From: Caulifigura coniformis
GTDB taxonomy: Bacteria; Planctomycetota; Planctomycetia; Planctomycetales; Planctomycetaceae
Assembly (NCBI RefSeq): GCF_007745175.1
Contig: NZ_CP036271.1
Coordinates: 4,538,314-4,602,313 of the forward strand
Direction of reading: 5' to 3'
DNA length: 64,000 nucleotides
Positions 29,489-37,032 of the stretch are shown here, piece after piece; within the stretch, counting starts at the first letter, position 1; the number at the start of each line of letters is the position of its first letter. Under the pieces are notes generated by a model. The model saw only the letters and a program-made list of their open reading frames with translations, made no database searches and was not told where the DNA came from. The position numbers and the translations under genes are program-made.

Positions 29489-30220
29489 GTGACACGGACG
29501 TCGCCCCTGTCGAATTCCGCCGCCTGGCGCAGGCCCGGCTTGGCCGTTCTGCGCGTCGCCCCACTCCTGGCGGCGATGCTCGCGAACTGCATTGCGGAAC
29601 CGGTTTCGGCCCAAGAACTGAGTGCCTTTCCAGAAACTCCCCGGGCCGTTCGCCGGATTGATTCGGCCGCTCCGGTTTCCCTTTCTGATTCCACGGCAGG
29701 CGGGACCTCCGTATTGACGGCGGACGCCGGCAAGACTCCGATTCGCAGGCTGGGGGATTCGCCAGCCGGCAGCGGGGATCGGCCCCGTTCGCAGTGGATG
29801 GTGTGGCTGGTGATGGTGGGGATCGTGGGTTCGGCGGCTGGCTTGTCGTTCTGGGCGCGTCGCAGCGGCGGGACCTCGCACTGGCGAATTCCGAACACCG
29901 TTTTCCAGGTCCTTGGCCGGTCGGCTGTCAGCCCGAATCAATCGGTCACCCTGCTGCGGCTTGGCGAGCGAGTGCTGCTGGTTTCTTCGTCGGGCGCGAC
30001 AATGCAGACGCTGGCGGTCGTCACTGATCCGGTGGAGGTCGCGACCATCACGGCGGAATGCCTGTCGAAACGTGCGGCGCAGATCGCGGAACTTCAAACG
30101 CCCCCCAAACGGCGCGCGGCGGAAAGAACTCCGGAATCGAAGGCCGTGGCCGGAACGATCGGCGGCGAGCGCCCTGTGAACGCCCCGCGACGCGGCGGCA
30201 CCGAGGTGGGGCATGCCTGA
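29489..30220 (+). CDS. fliO: Flagellar export protein FliO
   Basis: A 243-residue protein opening the flagellar type III export gene run fliO-P-Q-R; FliO helps assemble FliP in the membrane. An N-terminal hydrophobic segment with Ala-rich cleavage-like sequence is followed by a variable linker and the FliO membrane helix (MVWLVMVGIVGSAAGLSFWARR). The cytoplasmic FliO domain comes next: FQVLGRSAVSPNQSVTLLRLGERVLLVSSSG, matching the family's 'L...S.gp.qsl.lv.vg.r.llvG' strand pattern. It starts with GTG. The stop overlaps the fliP start by 8 bases. Confidence comes mainly from gene order plus this domain. Confidence 0.82.
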   Translation: MTRTSPLSNSAAWRRPGLAVLRVAPLLAAMLANCIAEPVSAQELSAFPETPRAVRRIDSAAPVSLSDSTAGGTSVLTADAGKTPIRRLGDSPAGSGDRPRSQWMVWLVMVGIVGSAAGLSFWARRSGGTSHWRIPNTVFQVLGRSAVSPNQSVTLLRLGERVLLVSSSGATMQTLAVVTDPVEVATITAECLSKRAAQIAELQTPPKRRAAERTPESKAVAGTIGGERPVNAPRRGGTEVGHA

Positions 30221-30953
30221 CGCCGCGAGGCTCGTGAGCGACTTCGTGGCGACGTCGCCGGAAGCGGCGTCGACGGCAAAATGGCTGCTGCTGGGCGGCG
30301 TGCTGAGCCTCGCGCCTGCCCTGGCGGTGATGACGACGAGCTTCGTTCGCATCGCCGTTGTGCTGGGGATCGTCAAGCAGGGCTTCGGCGGGGGACAGTT
30401 TCTTCCCCCGCAGGCGATGATGGCGTTGTCGCTGTTCCTGACCGTGGGCGTCATGGCGCCTGTGTGGCGAGCATCGTACGACGCCGGCTATGCGCCTTAC
30501 GCGGCCGGCCAGTACGCCAGTGCCCATGAGCAGCAGGCCGCTGTGACCCTCGCCTTTGAAAACGGGGCGGCGCCGATCCGGAAATTCATGTCGCTGCAGA
30601 TCGAGGCTGCCGGGAACACTGCGGCCGTTGACCTGATCCTCAAATACCAGTCGCAGTGGAAGACGTCGCCAGCAGCCGAGCCTCGCTACTACGAGGACCT
30701 GCCGCTGTCGGTGCTGCTCCCGGCGTATGTGCTGAGCGAATTGAAGGTGGCCTTCGCGATCGGTTTTCAGTTGCTGCTGCCGTTTGTCGTGATCGACATC
30801 GTCGTCGCTTCCCTGATCAATTCGCTGGGCGTCGTATCGCTCTCGGCGGCGTGGGCGGCGTTCCCGCTGAAGCTGCTCCTGTTTGTCCTGATCGACGGCT
30901 GGCTGCTGACGGTCGAAACGCTGCTGGAAAGCATCCGACCGTTTACCAGTTGA
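30213..30953 (+). CDS. fliP: Flagellar export gate protein FliP
   Basis: A 246-residue core membrane protein of the flagellar type III export gate; five or six copies form the channel with FliQ and FliR. Conserved segments are PALAVMTTSFVRIAVVLGIVKQGFGGGQFLPPQAMMALSLFLTVGVMAPV in the first half, and LLPAYVLSELKVAFAIGFQLLLPFVVIDIVVASLINSLGVVSLS with LPLKLLLFVLIDGW-like sequence in the second. It is clearly FliP, though divergent, for example in the PPQ segment. The usual cleaved signal is replaced by a short soluble N-terminus. It overlaps fliO and is 16 bases from fliQ. Confidence 0.93.
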   Translation: MPDAARLVSDFVATSPEAASTAKWLLLGGVLSLAPALAVMTTSFVRIAVVLGIVKQGFGGGQFLPPQAMMALSLFLTVGVMAPVWRASYDAGYAPYAAGQYASAHEQQAAVTLAFENGAAPIRKFMSLQIEAAGNTAAVDLILKYQSQWKTSPAAEPRYYEDLPLSVLLPAYVLSELKVAFAIGFQLLLPFVVIDIVVASLINSLGVVSLSAAWAAFPLKLLLFVLIDGWLLTVETLLESIRPFTS

Positions 30954-30969
30954 GGACGTTTGCGCCACC

Positions 30970-31236
30970 ATGACCATCGATACGGCCCAGGACCTGTTAC
31001 GAACGGCGCTGATGACGGGATTCGTCATCGCGGCCCCCGTGCTGGGGGCTGTGCTGCTGGTGAGCCTGGTGGTCAACGTGCTCCAGACGATGACCCAGCT
31101 GCATGACCATGCGCTGTCCTTCGTCCCGCGGCTACTGGCGACGGGCCTGGTGCTGCTCCTGCTGCTCCCATGGATCCTGGGGCGGGTGTCGGAGTATGCG
31201 ACGGAGGTGTATCGCTCGGCGGGTCACGGACCATGA
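30970..31236 (+). CDS. fliQ: Flagellar export gate protein FliQ
   Basis: An 88-residue protein with two membrane helices. TIDTAQDLLRTALMTGFVIAAPVLGAVLLVSLVVNVLQTMTQLHD is followed by the charged turn and ALSFVPRLLATGLVLLLLLPWILGRV, the standard FliQ pattern ('aTQi.e.tLsFiPKl'). Four copies wind around the FliP-FliR pore. The stop shares bases with the fliR start (ATGA). Confidence 0.95.
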   Translation: MTIDTAQDLLRTALMTGFVIAAPVLGAVLLVSLVVNVLQTMTQLHDHALSFVPRLLATGLVLLLLLPWILGRVSEYATEVYRSAGHGP

Positions 31237-32003
31237 GAGCGGACCTGGCTCCCAGCATGATCGAGGTCGCCTTCACGGTCCTCGGCTCGATGGCCGCTCC
31301 CCTGCTTGCGGCCATTCGCATTCTGGCGATCGTGACGTTCGCGTCGCTCATGTCTGGAGCGTCGATCCCGTGGCGCTACCGCATTGCGGGTTCGCTGCTT
31401 CTTGGATGGGCGGCCGTGGGTACAAGCGTCGCATTGCCTGGCGACGTGGGGCTCCTCGCGGCCTCTGAAGTGGCTTACGGTGCGGCGCTGGGCGTCGGAG
31501 TCGGCGGGCTGATTTTGAGCCTGAAGCTGGCTGGTGAACTGATCGACGACCGCTTGCGGCTGAGCGATGCGGCGGCGGAAGCGATGATCTCCGAGGGCGA
31601 GGCGGCGGGGCCTTGTGTACGGCTTCTGGGCGGGATTGGAATCCTGCTGGTCGTCCTGGGGGGAACGGGGGGCGCGATGCCTGTCGTCGAAGGGCTGCTG
31701 GAAAGCTTTCGGAACGTGCCGGTCGGGACGACGGCGAACCTCTGGCAGGGGTGGCGGGGCCCGATCCAGGTGCTGGGCGGGGCCCTCGAGATCGCAATCC
31801 GGACTGCGCTTCCTGTGCTGGCGGCGATCACGATTCTCGACTGGTGCCAGGTTCTGGTCTCCCGGGCAGCGCCGACTGCTCCGGGGGCGCTGGCGGCCAC
31901 GGCCGTCAAGCCGCTGCTGGGGCTGGCAGTTCTTGTCGCAACGTTCGGGGGCGCCTGCGACGCGGTGATCCAAGGGGTGCAGTGGTGTCTGGCGGGCGGG
32001 TGA
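31233..32003 (+). CDS. fliR: Flagellar export gate protein FliR
   Basis: A 256-residue polytopic membrane protein completing the FliPQR export gate. It has about six helices (MAAPLLAAIRILAIVTFASLMSGASIPWRYRIAGSLLLGW, LGVGVGGLILSLKLAGELIDDRL) with typical FliR placement of Gly and Pro. It starts by ATGA overlap with fliQ. In many bacteria flhB follows fliR; here it does not, and no flhA is nearby. The C-terminal helices are less conserved than FliP and FliQ, so identity rests partly on gene order. Confidence 0.88.
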   Translation: MRADLAPSMIEVAFTVLGSMAAPLLAAIRILAIVTFASLMSGASIPWRYRIAGSLLLGWAAVGTSVALPGDVGLLAASEVAYGAALGVGVGGLILSLKLAGELIDDRLRLSDAAAEAMISEGEAAGPCVRLLGGIGILLVVLGGTGGAMPVVEGLLESFRNVPVGTTANLWQGWRGPIQVLGGALEIAIRTALPVLAAITILDWCQVLVSRAAPTAPGALAATAVKPLLGLAVLVATFGGACDAVIQGVQWCLAGG

Positions 32004-32158
32004 ACGAGAAGAAACGTTCCCCGATTTCGCCATCCGAGGGCTGCCTCGGGACGCATCCGCCGTCGGAAGCGATTGGGGAGCAAAGAGATGGCGTCGGCCG
32101 CTTGTCACGTTTGGCGTGACGCGCTACGCTCACGGGCCCCGCATAGTTCAGGAATCAC

Positions 32159-33427
32159 ATGGCAGCGACAGAGGACCGGAACCGAATTGTCATTACAGGC
32201 GTGGGCCTTACTGCGCCGAACGGGGACAGCCTGGATGATTTCCGGCAGGCGCTGCTGGCTGGCAAGTCGGGCGTCGTGCCGTTCGAAACGCGGTACATGG
32301 GGCCGGTCCTGGCGGGCGTGTGCCGTTTCGACGAATTCCGGCACCAGAAGAAGAAGGATCGGCGTCGCGGAACACGCGTGGGATCGATCTCGATCTATTG
32401 CGCCAACGAGGCGGTGAAGGACTCGCGGCTGGACTGGCCGAACGTCCGGAAGAGCCGGGTGGGCGTGTACCTGGGCATCACCGAGCATGGCAACGTGGAG
32501 ACCGAAAACGAGATCTACGAGATCTCGAAGTTCGGGTACGACACGAGCGTCTGGACGCATCACCACAATCCGCGGACGGTCGCGAACAATCCGGCCGGCG
32601 AAGTGACGCTCAACATGGGCATCACCGGTCCGCACCTGACGATCGGGGCGGCGTGCGCGGCGGGGAACGCGGGGTTCATCCAGGCCGTGCAGATGCTGCG
32701 GCTCAATGAAGTCGATCTCGCGCTCGCGGGGGGCGTTTCAGAAAGCATTCACACGTTCGGAATTTTCGCCGGGTTCAAGAGCCAGGGTGCGCTGGCGTGG
32801 GACGACGTTCCCGAGCGGGCGTGCCGGCCGTTCGATCTTGGTCGCAAGGGGATTGTCGTTGCCGAAGGGGGAGCAATCTGCACCCTGGAACGTCTGCCGG
32901 ACGCCCTCGCCCGCGGCGCGAAGATCTATGCAGAAATCGTCGGTTACGCGATCAATTCGGACGCGACCGATTTCGTGCTCCCGGACCCGACGCGGCAGGC
33001 GGAGTGCATCGGGCTGGCGCTGGAGCGGGCCGGGCTGAAGGCCGACGACATCGACCTTGTCAGCAGCCATGCCACGGCGACCGAGCAGGGAGACATCGAG
33101 GAATGCCAGGCGCTGCGGAAAGTGTTTGGCGACCGTCCTTCGCTGGCGATCAACAACACAAAGAGCTTCATCGGTCACGCGATGGGGGCAGCGGGGGCGC
33201 TGGAACTGATGGGGAACGTCCCCACCTTCGGCGACGGGCTGGCGCATGCGACGATCAACCTCGAAGATCCAGACCCTCGCTGCGCGTTGCCGCAGATCGT
33301 GGCGAACACGCCGCGGCGTCTGGAGAAATGCGATTACATCCTGAACAACTCGTTCGGGATGCTGGGCATCAATTCGGTGGTGATCGTGAAGCGCGTGGGA
33401 CCGGAACTGGGGGGCGTGTACCGCTGA
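32159..33427 (+). CDS. Beta-ketoacyl synthase (FabF-like, divergent)
   Basis: A 422-residue condensing enzyme that should join an acyl thioester to malonyl-ACP. It has the thiolase fold of KAS II, with the three expected catalytic elements: the Cys in IGAACAAGNAGF, one His in VSSHATATEQGD and the second His in NNTKSFIGHAMGAAGALE. The consensus around each is altered: canonical TACATG, NAHGTGT and TKSxxGHxxGAAG become GAACAAG, SSHATAT and TKSFIGHAMGAAG. It is therefore more likely a specialised paralog, for an unusual lipid or polyketide, than the housekeeping FabF. No ACP or other fatty-acid gene is adjacent. Confidence 0.85.
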   Translation: MAATEDRNRIVITGVGLTAPNGDSLDDFRQALLAGKSGVVPFETRYMGPVLAGVCRFDEFRHQKKKDRRRGTRVGSISIYCANEAVKDSRLDWPNVRKSRVGVYLGITEHGNVETENEIYEISKFGYDTSVWTHHHNPRTVANNPAGEVTLNMGITGPHLTIGAACAAGNAGFIQAVQMLRLNEVDLALAGGVSESIHTFGIFAGFKSQGALAWDDVPERACRPFDLGRKGIVVAEGGAICTLERLPDALARGAKIYAEIVGYAINSDATDFVLPDPTRQAECIGLALERAGLKADDIDLVSSHATATEQGDIEECQALRKVFGDRPSLAINNTKSFIGHAMGAAGALELMGNVPTFGDGLAHATINLEDPDPRCALPQIVANTPRRLEKCDYILNNSFGMLGINSVVIVKRVGPELGGVYR

Positions 33428-33481
33428 TCGGCGGACGCGGAGATCTGGCGCGCCGCTCGAACTGAGGACGGACGGGGAAGT

Positions 33482-34300
33482 TCAGTCGTCGTTCGCGTGA
33501 GCTGCTTCGGCGGGCCGGAGCTTCATGTTCAGCATTTCGACGACGAGCGAGAACGCCATCGCGAAATAGATGTAGCCCTTGTTGAAGTGCGTGCCGATGC
33601 CTTCGGCGACGAGCATGACGCCGATGAGGATCAGGAAGCTGAGGGCGAGGATCTTGATCGTGGGGTGGCGGTCGACGAAACGGCTGACGGCCCCTGCATA
33701 CTTCAGCATCACCAGAATCGCGAGGATGATGGAGACGACCATCACCCAGACCTTGTCGGCGTCGACCATGCCGACGGCCGTGATCACGGAGTCGAGCGAG
33801 AAGATGATGTCCATCAGGGCGATCTGCCCGACGACGCTCGCGAAACTGGTGGGGACCTTGGCGGCGGATTCGTGCTGGCCCTCGATCTTGTGATGGATCT
33901 CGCGGACGCTTTTCCAGATCAGGAACATGCCGCCGATCAGCAGGATGAGGTCCTTGACCGAGATGCCGTTGATGCCGAGCGCTCGTCCGGCCGACGAATG
34001 GGGATCCAGGGCGACATCTGGTGGAAGGGACTTCGGGTTGGCGGGATCAACTCCCAGGATGCCGGCCGGGATGCCGAGATCGGTCAGGTAGACGAAGGGT
34101 TTGTCGAGCTTGAGCACCCAGGTGATTGAGAACAACAGAAGGATGCGCGTCCCCATTGCGGCCATCAGGCCGATGTTCCTGGCCCGGGCCTGCTGCTGAA
34201 CAGGGAGCCGCGAGGCAAGGATGGCGATGAAGACGATGTTGTCGATCCCGAGCACGATCTCCATGGCGGTGAGCGTGACGAGCGGTACGAGGACGTCCAT
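33482..34300 (-). CDS. TerC-family integral membrane protein
   Basis: A 272-residue protein with about seven membrane helices. Signature segments are LTAMEIVLGIDNIVFIAILASRLP near the start and IALMDIIFSLDSVITAVGMVD in the middle, with the paired acidic residues (GIDN, FSLDS) that mark TerC/Alx proteins. Recent work ties this family to manganese export or to metal supply of secreted enzymes. The loop around 75-105 is Pro/Asp-rich and longer than in close relatives. It diverges from the LRR gene. Confidence 0.92.
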   Translation of the reverse strand: MDVLVPLVTLTAMEIVLGIDNIVFIAILASRLPVQQQARARNIGLMAAMGTRILLLFSITWVLKLDKPFVYLTDLGIPAGILGVDPANPKSLPPDVALDPHSSAGRALGINGISVKDLILLIGGMFLIWKSVREIHHKIEGQHESAAKVPTSFASVVGQIALMDIIFSLDSVITAVGMVDADKVWVMVVSIILAILVMLKYAGAVSRFVDRHPTIKILALSFLILIGVMLVAEGIGTHFNKGYIYFAMAFSLVVEMLNMKLRPAEAAHANDD

Positions 34301-34528
34301 GTGGGATCAATCCGGGCTGTTGCGGAGACGGATGAAGAGGGACCGTAATCGATTCCGGTTGTCCGGGCATCTCAGAGTGTGATCGCATTTCGCGGTATGA
34401 CCAGCCGGATTGCGTCTCCGTTTCGCGGTGTTCGGCACGTCGAGTGCGCTTCGCTCCCCTCGCTTCCCCTCGCTAAACTGGGGTTCCTGAAGCCCTTCCC
34501 CTGACGCCCGCCTGTTGGAGTTCCTGCC

Positions 34529-35326
34529 ATGCGCCTGTGGATATCCACCCTCCTGTTTCTCAGCGCCTCCGTTTCCCACGCAGCCGATGCCCCTGCCGCG
34601 ACTCCCCCGAATCCGGATGCGGTCAAGGCCGTGAAAGCGGTGGGGGGAAACGTACTGTCGATCGCCCAGAACGATTCGCGACTCGACGTCACGCTGCACC
34701 TGGCCGACAAGGAGGTAACTGACGCGGTGCTGGTGGAGGTGGCCAAGCTGACGCCCGTGGCGTCGCTCAACCTGGCCAAGACGAAGATCACCGACGGGGG
34801 GCTGTCGGCCATCTCGGGGCTGAAGACCCTCGAAAAGCTGCACCTCGAGAACACCGCGATCGGCGACGAAGGGCTCAAGCAGCTCGCCGGACTGGAATCG
34901 CTGGCCTATCTGAACCTGTACGGGACGAAGGTGACCGACGCGGGGCTGGCGCACCTGCACGGCCTGAAGAACCTGAAGTCGGTTTACGTGTGGCAGACGC
35001 AGGTGACGGATGCCGGAATGGATGCGCTGAAGAAGGCCGTCCCGGGAGTGCGGGTGGTGGGCGAGGTGAAGCTGACGCCGGTCGATCCTCCGAAGCCGGT
35101 TGAAACCAAGAAGCCAGAGCCGAAGAAGGACGACAAGAAGCCGGCCGAAAAGAAGGAGGCCGACAAAAAAGAAGAGCCCAAGAAGGAGGGGGAGAAAAAA
35201 GAGGAACCGAAGAAGGAGGCCCCCAAGGCTGACGAGAAGCCGGCCGAGAAGAAAGAGGCACCGAAGGCCGAGGAAAAGCCGGCGGAGAAGCCCGCCGAAA
35301 AGAAGGATGAGCCGAAGAAGGATTGA
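34529..35326 (+). CDS. Secreted leucine-rich-repeat protein with Lys/Glu/Pro tail
   Basis: A 265-residue exported protein. The signal peptide (MRLWISTLLFLSASVSHA) is followed by five or so leucine-rich repeats of the planctomycete 'L..L.L..T.vtDaGL..L..L' type: TKITDGGLSAISGLKTL, TAIGDEGLKQLAGLESL, TKVTDAGLAHLHGLKNL, TQVTDAGMDALKKA. The last 75 residues are almost purely Lys, Glu, Pro and Ala with KKEEPKK and EKPAEKK motifs. The repeats suggest a protein- or wall-binding role outside the cytoplasm; the tail could be a flexible cell-surface or linker region. A strong terminator follows. Confidence 0.82.
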   Translation: MRLWISTLLFLSASVSHAADAPAATPPNPDAVKAVKAVGGNVLSIAQNDSRLDVTLHLADKEVTDAVLVEVAKLTPVASLNLAKTKITDGGLSAISGLKTLEKLHLENTAIGDEGLKQLAGLESLAYLNLYGTKVTDAGLAHLHGLKNLKSVYVWQTQVTDAGMDALKKAVPGVRVVGEVKLTPVDPPKPVETKKPEPKKDDKKPAEKKEADKKEEPKKEGEKKEEPKKEAPKADEKPAEKKEAPKAEEKPAEKPAEKKDEPKKD

Positions 35327-35352
35327 ACCGGGCGAACCGGTCTGAGGATCGC

Positions 35353-35390
35353 AACACCCCGGTTGCTTTTGAGCGGCCGGGGTGTTTTTT
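35353..35390 (+). terminator. Terminator of the LRR gene
   Basis: The 10-bp stem aacaccccgg / ccggggtgtt has a 14-base loop and is followed by a T-run (gtttttt). It begins about 27 bases past the stop. Confidence 0.9.
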
Positions 35391-35454
35391 GTTGGGCCTT
35401 CCCCGAATAGGCCCGGCCTCTGGGGATCAGCGTTGTTGCGTCGTTCGCAGACCG

Positions 35455-35485
35455 GATCAGGGGACTGACGCCCCCCGCTCGCCGA
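35455..35485. repeat. Dispersed GC-rich element, copy 3
   Basis: Reads gatcaggggactgacgcc then ccccgctcgccg, nearly the same as copies 1 and 2. It lies in the spacer between two convergent genes. Confidence 0.65.
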
Positions 35486-35625
35486 GAGCTGGTTTGATCG
35501 GCGGCCGCCGGATGCCGCACGCGGGCGACCTCCTCTTGTTCATCGCGGTGGGAGGGCATCCTACGAAAAAGGGCCGGTCGAACATTCGACCGGCCCTCCG
35601 TTGTTCACGACTCGGCGTGTGCGTC

Positions 35626-37032
35626 TTACTTGACGCTGACGCCACCCTGCCAGCGCTGGAACTTCTCGGCGAGCGAGGTGATCTCGTCCTGGAATTCCGG
35701 ATCGTTCCAGATGCTCTTCATCGGGAAGTCATCCTCCTGACCGATGGGGCGGCCGTTGATCTCCCGCACCTGGCGGTAAATCAGCAGCGCCTTGACGACC
35801 TCTTCGAGCATGTCGGAATCGTCGGCGGCGATGCGGCTGCGGCCTTCATCGTTCTTGTGGGCGTTGAAGACCCGCTCCATTCGCGTGAGCCCCTCGGTGA
35901 GGGCCTCTTCGGCGCCCTGCATGTCCTGTTCATCGCGATATTTCTTGCGGCCCAGGATGAGCAGTTTGTGCCCCAGCGACATGTCTTCGGTCTTTTCGAC
36001 CTCGCAACGGAGCTTCCAGTACCGGTAGCCGGTGGTGTTCTGGTACCGGTCGCGATACTCGATCTTCTGTTGAAGCGTCATGTTGTCTTCGGCGGCGTAC
36101 TTCTCGAGTTCGGCGGTGTTCCCGTCGATCTGCAGTTTGCCGAAGATCGGCACGACGAATTCCCGCCGGCCAAACACTCCGACCCATTCATCGTAGGCTT
36201 CCGCCCATCGCTGACGGGCTTCGGTGAAGAGCTGGTCCATGGACTCGATTTTGGCATCGAGTGCGTCCTGCTGCTTGGCGGCGCCGAAGTCCATCAGGGA
36301 CTTCGGCGGGTACGAGTAGAACAACGGGCCGTCCATCTTGTGCTGCTGCACGACTCCCTGGTCAGCCACGTCGTTCGCCTGCTGATACCACTTCCGTGCG
36401 ACGAGGTAGTTGTCCTCGCCGTTCGGATTGACCGCCGGGTCGGGGCCCCCCTTGAACTCGGGGTCAGGATCGGAGACGAAAAACCGGCGATAGAAATCGC
36501 GTTCGTCCGCCCGGCCGATCTTCTTTCCGCAGAAGTCGCCGAGATCGTGGGGCAGTTCGGGAATCGACAGGTTGCGCTTCACTCCACGGGTGAGGAAGAT
36601 CAGGCCGCGTTTGACCCAGTAGAAGCGGTCGGTCACCGCGTCGCATTCGGCCGAGACGTTGTAGGTGAGGTTCCAGCACTGGAACTTCCAGACCGACTGG
36701 AAGTGAGGCTGCAGGAGGAGGATCGATTCGACGGTCTGCTCGAGCTGGGACCATTGTTTGTGGTCGCGGAGCTTGTCGGCCTGCATCCAGAGGAGGTTGG
36801 CGGCCATTCCCCGCATTCCGAGGAGGACGAGGCTCATCGAGGTGCTGGCGGGATCGACGTCACCGAGGCTGGCTTCGCCGAGCCGGGATCGGAAGCGTTC
36901 GCGGGCGATCACGCCGCCGGATTCGGTTCCGGCACTGGTCGCTGGCTGTCCCAGATAGATGATCGGGGCCAGCAGGACCACGATGGCAACGACGTAGATC
37001 GTCTTTCGTTGCCGGGTGCTGAGTTGGTTCAT
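35626..37032 (-). CDS. Membrane-anchored protein of the ABC-2 operon, function unknown
   Basis: A 468-residue protein with one N-terminal membrane helix (KTIYVVAIVVLLAPIIYLG) and a large soluble domain rich in Trp, Tyr and charged residues. Repeated helix-turn-helix patterns (LWMQADKLRDHKQWSQLEQTVESILLLQPHFQSVWKFQ) resemble TPR-type packing. Its ATG overlaps the permease stop (ATGA), so it is translated with the transporter. I do not recognise the family by name. A role in coupling or loading cargo for the transporter is an inference from coupling alone. Confidence 0.8.
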   Translation of the reverse strand: MNQLSTRQRKTIYVVAIVVLLAPIIYLGQPATSAGTESGGVIARERFRSRLGEASLGDVDPASTSMSLVLLGMRGMAANLLWMQADKLRDHKQWSQLEQTVESILLLQPHFQSVWKFQCWNLTYNVSAECDAVTDRFYWVKRGLIFLTRGVKRNLSIPELPHDLGDFCGKKIGRADERDFYRRFFVSDPDPEFKGGPDPAVNPNGEDNYLVARKWYQQANDVADQGVVQQHKMDGPLFYSYPPKSLMDFGAAKQQDALDAKIESMDQLFTEARQRWAEAYDEWVGVFGRREFVVPIFGKLQIDGNTAELEKYAAEDNMTLQQKIEYRDRYQNTTGYRYWKLRCEVEKTEDMSLGHKLLILGRKKYRDEQDMQGAEEALTEGLTRMERVFNAHKNDEGRSRIAADDSDMLEEVVKALLIYRQVREINGRPIGQEDDFPMKSIWNDPEFQDEITSLAEKFQRWQGGVSVK

